A stretch of DNA of 64,000 nt from Gammaproteobacteria bacterium (GTDB taxonomy: Bacteria; Pseudomonadota; Gammaproteobacteria; Steroidobacterales; GCA-2729495), in contig VGVH01000002.1 of assembly GCA_016874095.1 (NCBI GenBank), positions 162,431 through 226,430 of the forward strand, given 5' to 3'. Position 1 is the stretch's first letter, and the number at the start of each line of letters is the position of its first letter. Positions 1 through 10,313 of the stretch are shown piece after piece. A model generated the notes under the pieces. The model saw nothing but the letters and a program-made list of their open reading frames with translations. It made no database searches and had not been told where the DNA came from. A program made the position numbers and the translations under genes.

Positions 1-399
<399 letters not shown>

Positions 400-409
400 G
401 ACAGGGCAC

Positions 410-447
410 CCGGTTCCGGCGGCAGCCGCTGCCGGAACCGGACTTTC
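410..447 (+). terminator. Hairpin terminator candidate after ahcY
   Basis: An 11-bp perfect stem, CCGGTTCCGGC (410-420) with GCCGGAACCGG (431-441), encloses a 10-base loop. Only a short ACTTT follows, so the U-tract is weak. It lies 10 bases after the ahcY stop. Confidence 0.55.
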
Positions 448-552
448 CGCACAATCGGGCCTGATCGGCTGAGACCTGCGCCCGTCCGTGCCGCCGGCGA
501 GCCGCTATAGTGAGACGATCCTTCCGTCCGCATCTCGGGCCGACGAGTTACA

Positions 553-1320
553 GTGACGACACCCGCCCTGAGACTCCTGCACATCACGGACACGCACCTG
601 TTCGCTGATGACGGCGCGAGGCTGCGCGGTGTCGATACGCAGCGCAGCCTCAACGCGGTACTCGAGCACGCTTCGTGCCACCCGGACGGGCCCGCCGCGA
701 TACTGGCGACCGGCGACCTGAGTCAGGACGAGACCGCCGGCTCCTACCGCAGGTTTCGTGCGACGCTCGGTCAGCGTGGCCTGCCGATCTGGTGCCTGCC
801 CGGCAATCACGACGTTCCCGGCCTGCTCGACGCGGGTCTCGAAGGGGCCGCCTTCCGCGTCAGCGGCGCAGGGCTGGCGGCCAACTGGTGTGTCGTGCTG
901 CTCAACAGCCACTCTCCTGGCGACCATGGCGGACGACTCGGCCCCGGGCGGCTGGCCGAACTCCAGTCGATCCTGGACGAACACCGCGAACGGCATGTGC
1001 TGGTGGCCGTGCATCATCACGCGCTGCCGGTCGGCAGCCGCTGGCTCGACGAGCTGGGGCTGCGCGATGCCGATGACTTCTTCGCCCTGATCGACCGCTC
1101 AGCTCAGGTTCGTGGCGTCGTTTCGGGCCATGTGCATCAAGCGTCGGACCAGCTGCGCAACGGCGTGCGGTTCATGACCACGCCATCAACCTGCTTTCAG
1201 TTCCTCCCGCAAGTGGCGCACTTCGCGCTTGACACGCAGCCTCCCGGCTATCGCTGGCTGAACCTCATGCCGGACGGCAGCATCGCGACTGAAATAGTCT
1301 GGATAGAACCCCCGCACTGA
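553..1320 (+). CDS. cpdA: 3',5'-cyclic-AMP phosphodiesterase CpdA-like metallophosphoesterase
   Basis: A 255-residue calcineurin-like phosphoesterase of the class III (Icc/CpdA) type, expected to hydrolyse cAMP in the cytoplasm. All metal-binding motifs are present in order: D13-T-H15, G54-D-L, G84-N-H-D87, a HHH stretch near residue 155, and G192-H-V-H195. The length matches the family. The start is GTG at 553, because translation before it does not resemble the family. A TATAGT at 506-511 could be its -10 box, with no clear -35. The TraB-like gene follows 23 bases later on the same strand. The exact substrate is inferred from family resemblance. Confidence 0.85.
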   Translation: MTTPALRLLHITDTHLFADDGARLRGVDTQRSLNAVLEHASCHPDGPAAILATGDLSQDETAGSYRRFRATLGQRGLPIWCLPGNHDVPGLLDAGLEGAAFRVSGAGLAANWCVVLLNSHSPGDHGGRLGPGRLAELQSILDEHRERHVLVAVHHHALPVGSRWLDELGLRDADDFFALIDRSAQVRGVVSGHVHQASDQLRNGVRFMTTPSTCFQFLPQVAHFALDTQPPGYRWLNLMPDGSIATEIVWIEPPH

Positions 1321-1343
1321 CCTGCGCTGCGCTAGGCTGGCGC

Positions 1344-2210
1344 ATGCGTCCGATATTGCCGCTCCTGTGCCTGTCCGCACTGGTGGCCCTGCCCGTACAG
1401 GCGTTGCCGCTCTGGGAAGTCACAGGCCGGGACAACCGCGTATTCCTGCTGGGCTCGATCCACTTTCTGCGCGAGGGCATCGACAGGCTGCCCGCCGCGG
1501 CGATCACCGCCTATGAAGATGCGGAGCTGCTCGTCATGGAACTCGACCTGGACGACATTGACCAGGCAGCCGTCCAGGCGACGACGTTGCGCTACGGGGT
1601 CGATCCGCAGGGACGAACGCTGGAGCAGCTGCTGGGCGGGGCGGCGTGGCGGCGGGCCAGGGACGACGCAGGCCGGCTCGGCATCGACCTCGCAGCCTTC
1701 GCGCGATTCGAGCCCTGGCTCGCAGCGCTTACGATCACCCAGATCCAGCTGGCCGCCATCGGTTTCGACGCCGGATCGGGCGTGGAGCAGCAGCTGCTCC
1801 GGCTTGCCAGGCGCGACGGCAAGGAGGTCCGCGGGCTGGAAACGGTCGCGGACCAGTTCGCCGCGCTGGATGGTCTCCCGGCGACTGCCCAGGCCGCGTT
1901 CCTGCAACAGACCATCGATGAAGCCGGCGAAATCGAGGCTGGCGTGACGAAAATGTTGTCGGCCTGGCAGTCCGGCGACACGACGGCGATGGAGCGGGAG
2001 TTCCTCGACGACGTCCGGGCTCAGCGGGCCGTATACCGCGATGTCATCGTCGAGCGCAATCGCAACTGGTTGGGGAAGATCCGGGCGCTGCTTGCCGGGA
2101 AAGACGATGTGCTGATCGTCGTCGGGACGCTGCACCTGGTCGGCCCCGACAGCGTCATCGGCATGCTGGAGGCCGCCGGGTACGAGGTCAGGAAAAGGCC
2201 GGCCAACTGA
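1344..2210 (+). CDS. TraB/GumN family protein, secreted
   Basis: A 288-residue protein with an N-terminal signal peptide (hydrophobic residues 4-18, likely cleavage near VQA-LP). The body is a TraB/GumN domain carrying its two hallmark GxxH motifs: GSIH in the first third and GTLH near the C-terminus. The fold is related to the Tiki metalloprotease family, but most bacterial members have no assigned substrate. It lies 23 bases after cpdA and may be co-transcribed. The 3' end is one base from the stop of the convergent rubredoxin gene. Confidence 0.8.
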   Translation: MRPILPLLCLSALVALPVQALPLWEVTGRDNRVFLLGSIHFLREGIDRLPAAAITAYEDAELLVMELDLDDIDQAAVQATTLRYGVDPQGRTLEQLLGGAAWRRARDDAGRLGIDLAAFARFEPWLAALTITQIQLAAIGFDAGSGVEQQLLRLARRDGKEVRGLETVADQFAALDGLPATAQAAFLQQTIDEAGEIEAGVTKMLSAWQSGDTTAMEREFLDDVRAQRAVYRDVIVERNRNWLGKIRALLAGKDDVLIVVGTLHLVGPDSVIGMLEAAGYEVRKRPAN

Positions 2211-2211
2211 C

Positions 2212-2385
2212 TCAGTCCGTTACCGGGCTGAAATCCTCCTTGCCGGCGCCACAGTCGGGACAGCGCCACGACAGCGGCAGGTCCTCGAACCGCGTGCCTG
2301 GCGGATACCCGGTCGCAGGATCGCCAAGGGACTCGTCGTAGATGTGCCCGCAGGTCAGGCACATCCATTTGCGATAGGGCTTCAC
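2212..2385 (-). CDS. rubA: Rubredoxin
   Basis: A 57-residue one-iron electron carrier. The four iron ligands are C9-x2-C12 and C42-P-D-C45, in the normal rubredoxin arrangement with the usual WMC, GTRFEDLP and WRCP signatures. The start is GTG at 2385, forming a GTGA overlap with the stop of the Lon-N gene, so the two are translationally coupled. A longer frame to 2523 exists, but its extra residues are unrelated to the family. The redox partner cannot be told from this window. Confidence 0.92.
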   Translation of the reverse strand: MKPYRKWMCLTCGHIYDESLGDPATGYPPGTRFEDLPLSWRCPDCGAGKEDFSPVTD

Positions 2386-2975
2386 TGGATGCGCTCCTCG
2401 CGCACGGCGCGCAGCATCGGCCGCAGGAATTCGAGCCGCTCGACGGGGTCGCGCATCTCGAGGCAGTTCTGTTTGATCTCCACAGGCAGCGGCAACACCT
2501 CGGCGAGGCGGCAGCCAACCCAACCGGCGTCGTCCAGCTGCCTGGGCAACAACTCATAGAGCTTGCCGAGATCGTCGAGGATAGCGCGCAGCAATTCGGC
2601 CATCGGCGCAAACCGAACCGGCAACGGAATGCTCGGCTCTGGCGGCCAGCGAGTGATGTCGCCGACGTTCAGGCCATCGTCCTCGCGCATCGCCTGCAGC
2701 AGCTCGAAGCGATCGGTACCTGCCGCGGTGACGCCCAGCAGGCCGTCGCTTCCCTGGTAGAAGTCGACGATACGCGCCAGAGTGCCCACGGCGACGGTCC
2801 CGGCGGTGCCGGTCTCGGTGCCGGAGACGATCAGCACGACACCGAACTCCGCACCTTCACGCATGCAGCGTCCCACCATGTCGATGTAGCGCGCCTCGAA
2901 GATGCGCAGAGGCAACGGCCCGCCCGGAAACAGGACGCTGCGCAACGGAAACAGGGGCACCCGTTCGATCGACAT
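2382..2975 (-). CDS. Lon-protease N-terminal-domain (substrate-binding) protein
   Basis: A 197-residue stand-alone LonN (PF02190-type) protein, opening PLFPLRSVLFPGGPLPLRIFE, which is the typical beta-rich start of the domain. It lacks the AAA+ and Ser-Lys protease parts of Lon. Its role in bacteria is not settled. The ATG at 2975 lies four bases after the mpl stop, and the frame's further upstream residues overlap mpl and are not family-like. Order on this strand is membrane protein, mpl, LonN, rubredoxin, all tightly spaced, so one operon is likely. Confidence 0.85.
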   Translation of the reverse strand: MSIERVPLFPLRSVLFPGGPLPLRIFEARYIDMVGRCMREGAEFGVVLIVSGTETGTAGTVAVGTLARIVDFYQGSDGLLGVTAAGTDRFELLQAMREDDGLNVGDITRWPPEPSIPLPVRFAPMAELLRAILDDLGKLYELLPRQLDDAGWVGCRLAEVLPLPVEIKQNCLEMRDPVERLEFLRPMLRAVREERIQ

Positions 2976-2979
2976 CGCT

Positions 2980-4341
2980 TCAGTCGCGGCGTTTCGCCAG
3001 CGCGTCGGCCAGTGCGGCACGCAACCCGCCAAAGCCGCCATTGCTCATCATCACGACCGCGTCACCGTCCGTGGCGGCCGCAGCCACTTCCGCGACGATC
3101 GACTCGGTGGCCTTTGCGACGCGGGCAGCCGGCAATGCCTGCAGGGTTGCGGCCAGATCCCAGCGCAGTCCCTGCGGCTCGAGTACCCAGATCGCGTCAG
3201 CGGCGGAGAGCGCCGCGGCGAACTCCTCGCGATGGGCGCCCAGCTTCATCGTGTTCGAGCGCGGCTCGGTGACGACCAGCACGCGCTTGGGCCGCAACTG
3301 TGACCGCACGGCCGCGAGGGTGCGGGTAATCGCGGTGGGGTGGTGGGCGAAATCGTCGTAGAGGCTGACACCGTGCCAGGCGCCGATCAGCTCGAGTCGG
3401 CGCTTCACGCCGCGGAACGACGCGACGGCACGCAACCCGGCCTCCAACGGTACACCGGCCTGACGCGCGGCGAGCAGCGCCGCCGTGACGTTCTCGGCGT
3501 TGTAGTCGCCGGCGAGCTGCCACGGCGTCGCACCAACCAGTTCGGAACCGGTGCGCAACTCGAAGCGCCCCTCGGCCTGAAGAGCCAGGTAGCCGGCCTG
3601 TTGCCCGCCGCGGGTCGTGAATGTCTCGACCGGCGTCCAGCACCCTGCCGCGAGCAGTCCCGTTACGTTGTCGTCATCAGCGCGGCGGATGATCCTGCCG
3701 GCGCCGGGCACCGTGCGTACCAGCTGGTGGAACTGGCGGAGGATAGCGGCAAGGTCGGGATAGATATCGGCGTGATCGAACTCGATGTTGTTGATCACGA
3801 GGGTTCTCGGCCGGTAATGGAGGAACTTGGCGCCCTTGTCGAAGAACGCCGTGTCGTATTCGTCCGCCTCGATGACGAAATGCGCGCCCTTGCCGAGCCG
3901 CGCGGACACGCCGAGGTCGCTCACCACTCCGCCGACCAGGAAACCCGGGTCCAGCCCGGCCTGGGTCAGGATCCACGCGAGCAGGCTCGTAGTCGTTGTC
4001 TTGCCATGCGTTCCCGACACCGCGAGCACGTGTCGCTGGCGAAGAACTTCGCGAGCGAGCCATTCCGGCCCGGAGCAGTACGCGATTGCGCGATTGAGCA
4101 GGGTCTCGATGACCGGCATGCCGCGGGTCATGACGTTTCCGACGATGACGACATCGGGTCGCACATCGAGCTGGCCGGCCTCGTAACCCTCCACGACCTC
4201 GATGCCCAGAGCCGCCAGCTGATCGCTCATCGGCGGGTAGACACCACGATCCGAGCCCGTGACGCGATGGCCGGCCTCGCGCGCGATCGCGGCGATGCCG
4301 GCCATGAACGTGCCGCAGATGCCCAGTATGTGTACGTGCAT
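2980..4341 (-). CDS. mpl: UDP-N-acetylmuramate:L-alanyl-gamma-D-glutamyl-meso-diaminopimelate ligase
   Basis: A 453-residue Mur ligase that reattaches recycled tripeptide (L-Ala-D-Glu-mDAP) to UDP-MurNAc in murein recycling. The N-terminus carries the Rossmann motif HILGICGTFMAG. The ATP P-loop GTHGKTTTT lies near residue 112. The central HYRPRTLVINNIEFDHADIY block and the VTEPRSNTMKLG block near the C-terminus are characteristic of Mpl rather than MurC. It overlaps the upstream membrane protein gene by one base (TGATG). Presence of Mpl supports a recycling Gram-negative cell wall. Confidence 0.95.
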   Translation of the reverse strand: MHVHILGICGTFMAGIAAIAREAGHRVTGSDRGVYPPMSDQLAALGIEVVEGYEAGQLDVRPDVVIVGNVMTRGMPVIETLLNRAIAYCSGPEWLAREVLRQRHVLAVSGTHGKTTTTSLLAWILTQAGLDPGFLVGGVVSDLGVSARLGKGAHFVIEADEYDTAFFDKGAKFLHYRPRTLVINNIEFDHADIYPDLAAILRQFHQLVRTVPGAGRIIRRADDDNVTGLLAAGCWTPVETFTTRGGQQAGYLALQAEGRFELRTGSELVGATPWQLAGDYNAENVTAALLAARQAGVPLEAGLRAVASFRGVKRRLELIGAWHGVSLYDDFAHHPTAITRTLAAVRSQLRPKRVLVVTEPRSNTMKLGAHREEFAAALSAADAIWVLEPQGLRWDLAATLQALPAARVAKATESIVAEVAAAATDGDAVVMMSNGGFGGLRAALADALAKRRD

Positions 4342-4895
4342 CAGCCCGGCACCTGCGGTGAAAGCTGGGTTGAGACCTGGAAGCTGATGACGGAGTACGC
4401 CAGTGCGACAACCATACCGGTGACCAGGCTGCGCGACAGGGCGCGCGCTCCGATGTGCGCCCAGACCGTGACCATCCAGACCAGAAAAGCCAGCAATGCA
4501 AAACTGAGCAGCACAGGTCGCTCCGCGGGCGATGCTGCCGACCTGGAGGCAAGCAGGAGCGGCAGCTGCGCGAGACCGAGCACCGCTCCGGTGCCGTACA
4601 GCGCGGCGAGAGTCTGGCGCAGCCGGTCACCATTGCCCGTGAAGCGCAGGAGCAAGCAGAAGAATCCCGTGTACATGACTGCATCCAGCGCTACGAACTG
4701 CGCCGCCATGGCGCTCCACCCATATACGACCACGGCCGTGGGAACCTGGCAGGCGACATAGGCTACCAGCAGCAGCTGCGTGAGGAAGGCGGAATCCGGC
4801 AAGGCCTCCGGCCCACGCCGGCGGAGGAGGATATCCAGGATCGCCTCGATGAGGGCGAGCATCTCAATATTCGCACGGTATGTGACGCACGACAT
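4341..4895 (-). CDS. Integral membrane protein of unknown function
   Basis: A 184-residue hydrophobic protein with about four or five membrane spans and a short arginine-rich patch near residue 25. I do not recognise the family with certainty; size and span pattern resemble Yip1/YIPF-like membrane proteins. Two starts are possible: ATG 4895, preceded by AGAGG three bases away, and ATG 4862 (MLALIEAIL), preceded by a weak TTGAG. It overlaps mpl by one base and heads that operon. Only 20 bases separate ATG 4895 from the divergent rnd start, so promoters must overlap the coding ends. Confidence 0.7.
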   Translation of the reverse strand: MSCVTYRANIEMLALIEAILDILLRRRGPEALPDSAFLTQLLLVAYVACQVPTAVVVYGWSAMAAQFVALDAVMYTGFFCLLLRFTGNGDRLRQTLAALYGTGAVLGLAQLPLLLASRSAASPAERPVLLSFALLAFLVWMVTVWAHIGARALSRSLVTGMVVALAYSVISFQVSTQLSPQVPG

Positions 4896-4915
4896 GATCC
4901 TCTACACTTTCCCAC

Positions 4916-6025
4916 ATGCCAACCCCCGAAGCGCTCGTCGTCCTCGTGGACAGCCAGGACGCGGCTGATGCGGCGTCCACCGTCTGCGCGAAAGCCGGGG
5001 TCCTTGCACTCGACACGGAATTCGCCCGAACCGACACTTTCAGGGCGCGGCTCTGCCTCCTGCAGATCCTCGCCGGAGACTCGGTGTTCTGCGTCGACAT
5101 GCTGGCTCCACTCGACGCCGGCCCCCTGTGGTCGGGCATTACCGCAAACCCTTGCGCGAAGATCCTGCACGCCGCAAAGCAGGACATGGAAGTCTTCGCC
5201 CAGCGGTTCGGCACATTGCCGGCCCCGTTGTTCGACACGCAGGTCGCCGCGGCACTGCTCGGCCACCCGCCACAGGCCGGCTACGCCACGCTCGTCGAAG
5301 CAGAGCTGGGGATCGTCCTCGACAAGTCCCAGACGCGGACGGACTGGTCACGCCGGCCGCTGACTGCAGCGCAAATCGCCTATGCCGGCAACGACGTCCT
5401 GCACCTGCCCGAACTGGCCGCGCGGCTGGGCGAGCGGCTCCGGGCTGCCGGCCGGGAGGCGTGGGCCAGCGAAGACAGCGCGACAGTGCTCGACCCGGCG
5501 CTGTACGCGTTGCAGCCCGAAACGGCATGGGAGCGCCTGGGTGGCATCGAGTACCAGCCGCCGGTGGTTCAGGCCCGCGCACGGCGGCTGGCAGCATGGC
5601 GCGAATTGCGCGCGGACCGCAGCGACCGCCCGCGACAGTGGATACTCGCCGACGAGGTGCTGCAGCGGCTCGCTGCAGTCGGCCCGATGGACATCGCCGG
5701 CATCGAAGCGCTCGGCGTGGTACCCGCCGGAGTTGTACGTCACTCAGGTGCTGCGCTGCTCGCCGAGTTGCGGGCGGGCGAGGCGGATCTCGAATCGGGA
5801 GCGGTTGCGGTCGTGCGGCGCGAGCGGACAGCAACCGTCGATGCCGCCAGAGCAAAGGAACTCGGGGCTCTGGTGCAGAACAGGGCGCAGGAACTGGGTG
5901 TGGCGTCGGAGATCCTGGCTACGCGCGGGGAAATCGCCAGTCTGCTGCGAGGTGCGCGTGACTCGAGGCCTCTGCGCGGCTGGCGCCGCGAGGTGATCGG
6001 CCAGCAGCTGCTCGCCGCGTTGTGA
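4916..6025 (+). CDS. rnd: Ribonuclease D
   Basis: A 369-residue 3'-5' exoribonuclease that trims tRNA precursors. The DEDD exonuclease domain occupies the N-terminal half, with the LDTEFAR motif near residue 33 holding the first Asp and Glu, and later a YAGNDVLHLPEL block with the YxxxD motif. One or two HRDC-like helical regions follow (about 210-290 and after). Length agrees with RNase D. It fits the tRNA in this window, which has no encoded CCA and needs 3' trimming. It ends 13 bases from the convergent adk stop. Confidence 0.92.
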   Translation: MPTPEALVVLVDSQDAADAASTVCAKAGVLALDTEFARTDTFRARLCLLQILAGDSVFCVDMLAPLDAGPLWSGITANPCAKILHAAKQDMEVFAQRFGTLPAPLFDTQVAAALLGHPPQAGYATLVEAELGIVLDKSQTRTDWSRRPLTAAQIAYAGNDVLHLPELAARLGERLRAAGREAWASEDSATVLDPALYALQPETAWERLGGIEYQPPVVQARARRLAAWRELRADRSDRPRQWILADEVLQRLAAVGPMDIAGIEALGVVPAGVVRHSGAALLAELRAGEADLESGAVAVVRRERTATVDAARAKELGALVQNRAQELGVASEILATRGEIASLLRGARDSRPLRGWRREVIGQQLLAAL

Positions 6026-6038
6026 AGGCCAGGCCTGC

Positions 6039-6686
6039 TCAGCCGACGTCAAGCGCCTTGACGAGGCGACCGTACACCGCGTCCATCGCGCCTTCGCCAT
6101 CGACCTTCCGCAGGAGTCCGGCTTTCGTGTAGTACGGAACCAGCGCCTCGGTCAGTTCCCGGTAGACCTTGAGCCGCTTGCCGATAGTTTCCTCGTTGTC
6201 GTCGGCGCGCTGGATCAGCGTACCGCCAGCTTTCGTGCAGGCGTCCAGTTCCGCCTGCGACGAATAATGGATGTTGAGCAGCTTGCCCGTCAGCGAGCAG
6301 GTCCGCCGGCCAGTCAGTCGCTTCATCAGGCTGTCGAGGTCCACGTCGAGCAGTATGACGGCGTCGAGCTTCTGGCCCACTGCGGCCAGCACCGGCTCGA
6401 GTGCAGCGGCCTGCGCGACATTGCGCGGAAAGCCGTCGAGGATGAATCCCTTGCGAGTATCCGGCGCACTCAACCGGTCACGGATCAGTTCGAGGACGAT
6501 GTCGTCGGACACGAGGCCCCCGGCGTCCATCACCGCCTTGGCCTTCAGCCCCGCGGGCGTGCCGTGCTTCGCGGCATCGCGCAGGAGGTCGCCCGTCGAC
6601 ACCTGCACCATGTGGTGCTCGGCCATCAGCCGTTGCGCCTGCGTGCCCTTGCCAGCGCCAGGGGCGCCAAGAAAAACAATACGCAT
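6039..6686 (-). CDS. adk: Adenylate kinase
   Basis: A 215-residue long-form adenylate kinase (ATP + AMP to 2 ADP). The P-loop is GAPGAGKGT at residues 7-15, the AMP-site STGDLLR follows, and the LID starts GRRTCSLTGK. The LID keeps a single conserved Cys, so it is not the four-Cys zinc form. The start is the ATG at 6686 (MRIVFLG); the frame runs to 6833, but that part is GC-rich non-family sequence overlapping the divergent promoter region. It stands head-to-head with the PPi-phosphofructokinase gene, 119 bases away. Confidence 0.96.
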   Translation of the reverse strand: MRIVFLGAPGAGKGTQAQRLMAEHHMVQVSTGDLLRDAAKHGTPAGLKAKAVMDAGGLVSDDIVLELIRDRLSAPDTRKGFILDGFPRNVAQAAALEPVLAAVGQKLDAVILLDVDLDSLMKRLTGRRTCSLTGKLLNIHYSSQAELDACTKAGGTLIQRADDNEETIGKRLKVYRELTEALVPYYTKAGLLRKVDGEGAMDAVYGRLVKALDVG

Positions 6687-6805
6687 CCTGAATCCGGTTC
6701 CGGCAACGCGAAGATTGTCACCGTAGCGCCGCCGTCGGCGCGGGTCAAACGTCGTTGCCCCTGTGCTAAGGTTTCTGACTCCGCGCAAACCACGAAAAAT
6801 CAGCC

Positions 6806-8065
6806 ATGCCGAAGAAGAACGCGTTCTATGCACAGTCCGGTGGCGTAACTGCTGTCATCAACGCCAGCGCCTGTGGCGTCATCGAGGCCTGCCGGCGCCA
6901 CAAGAGTCGCATCGGCAAGCTCTACGCCGGTCGCAACGGCATACTCGGTGCGCTGGACGAGGACATGATCGATACCAGCCACGAGTCGGCCCGGGCCATT
7001 GCAGCATTGCGCCACACGCCGGGCGGCGCGTTCGGCTCGGCACGCTTCAAGCTGAAGAGCCTCGAGCAGAACAAGGCAGAGTACGAGCGGCTGATCGAGG
7101 TGTTCCGCGCGCACGACATCGGCTACTTCTTCTACAACGGCGGCGGGGATTCCGCCGACACTTGCCTGAAGGTTTCGCAGATCGGCCGGGCGATGGGCTA
7201 CCCGCTGACAGCGATCCACGTGCCGAAGACCGTGGACAATGATCTGCCCATCACCGACACCTGCCCGGGATTCGGCTCGGTCGCCAAGTACATCGCGGTG
7301 TCCACACGCGAGGCGGCGTTGGATGTCGCTTCAATGGCGAAAACCTCCACCAAGGTCTTCATACTTGAGGTGATGGGGCGGCATGCCGGCTGGATTGCAG
7401 CGGCGGGTGGTCTGGCTGGCGAGAAACCTGGCGATGCGCCGCACATCATCCTGTTTCCCGAAATCCCGTTCGACAAGCCGGCATTCCTTGCCCGGGTTCA
7501 GAGCTGCGTGAAGGACTACGGCTATTGCGTCGTCGTGGTGAGCGAAGGCGTTCGCAATCCCGACGGCAAGTTCCTCGCGGATGCAGGCACGACCGATGCG
7601 TTTGGCCACGCACAGCTCGGCGGTGTCGCCACCGTGGTCGCCACGATGGTGCGTGATGAACTCAAACTGAAGTACCACTACGCCATCGCAGACTACCTCC
7701 AGCGATCCGCACGGCATATCGCGTCGAAAGTGGACGTGGACCAGGCCTATGCGGTCGGCAGGGCCGCCGTGGATCTCGCGCTGAAGGGCGATAATTCGGT
7801 GATGCCCACGATCGTCCGGAAATCCGACCGTCCGTACCGCTGGACGATCGGCAAGGCCCCGCTCGCCAAGGTTGCCAACCAGGAAAAGATGATGCCCCGG
7901 CGATTCATTTCGCCTGACGGCTTCCGGATCACCGCAGCCGCGCGCCGCTACCTGGAGCCACTGGTGCAGGGCGAGGCTTACCCGCCTTTCCGGCGGGGTC
8001 TGCCGGATTACGTCGAACTTGCGAAGGTCGCCGTGCCGAAAAAACTGCCGCCACGGCAGAAATAG
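6806..8065 (+). CDS. Pyrophosphate-dependent 6-phosphofructokinase
   Basis: A 419-residue group A phosphofructokinase. The nucleotide-site motif reads N111-GGG-D115-S116: the Asp at the position that is Gly in ATP enzymes excludes ATP and signals PPi use. P140-K-T-V-D-N-D146 is the matching PPi-PFK active-site motif, with the catalytic Asp. The enzyme interconverts fructose 6-phosphate and fructose 1,6-bisphosphate reversibly, using PPi. The next gene is a proton-pumping pyrophosphatase; the same pairing is known in methanotrophs such as Methylococcus. A TGCTAAGGT at 6764-6772 resembles an extended -10 promoter. Confidence 0.93.
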   Translation: MPKKNAFYAQSGGVTAVINASACGVIEACRRHKSRIGKLYAGRNGILGALDEDMIDTSHESARAIAALRHTPGGAFGSARFKLKSLEQNKAEYERLIEVFRAHDIGYFFYNGGGDSADTCLKVSQIGRAMGYPLTAIHVPKTVDNDLPITDTCPGFGSVAKYIAVSTREAALDVASMAKTSTKVFILEVMGRHAGWIAAAGGLAGEKPGDAPHIILFPEIPFDKPAFLARVQSCVKDYGYCVVVVSEGVRNPDGKFLADAGTTDAFGHAQLGGVATVVATMVRDELKLKYHYAIADYLQRSARHIASKVDVDQAYAVGRAAVDLALKGDNSVMPTIVRKSDRPYRWTIGKAPLAKVANQEKMMPRRFISPDGFRITAAARRYLEPLVQGEAYPPFRRGLPDYVELAKVAVPKKLPPRQK

Positions 8066-8111
8066 ACCCGCACAGCCGATCCCGGGTGGTTGCCCGCGGC
8101 GCGACCGACAG

Positions 8112-8120
8112 TGCTAAAAT
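8112..8120 (+). promoter_or_regulatory. Extended -10 promoter upstream of hppA
   Basis: TGCTAAAAT at 8112-8120 matches the TGnTATAAT extended -10 pattern with one change. A TTGCCC at 8090-8095 is a poor -35, with 19-base spacing. It suggests hppA can be transcribed separately from the PPi-PFK gene 134 bases upstream. Confidence 0.45.
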
Positions 8121-8143
8121 CCCACGCCTTTTTGGGGTGGTAA

Positions 8144-8159
8144 CCGCTTGCAGAAGCGG
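8144..8159 (+). other. Small hairpin in the hppA leader
   Basis: CCGCTT (8144-8149) and AAGCGG (8154-8159) form a perfect 6-bp stem with a GCAG loop. It is 40 bases before the hppA ATG and has no U-tract. The role is unknown. Confidence 0.4.
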
Positions 8160-8199
8160 GCCGCACCGACCGCAGAATTTCTTTCTGGAGTACTGAGCG

Positions 8200-10248
<2,049 letters not shown>

Positions 10249-10258
10249 CGAATTTCTT

Positions 10259-10291
10259 GGGGACGCTAACCTTGGCGAAGGTTAGCGCCCC
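10259..10291. terminator. Hairpin between convergent hppA and GGDEF-EAL gene
   Basis: GGGG-A-CGCTAACCTT pairs with AAGGTTAGCG-CCCC over 14 bp with one bulged A and the loop GGCG. No U-tract is present on either strand. Placed between two stop codons, it is probably a bidirectional transcription barrier. Confidence 0.6.
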
Positions 10292-10313
10292 TCGATAAAC
10301 CCGACCCGCGTGG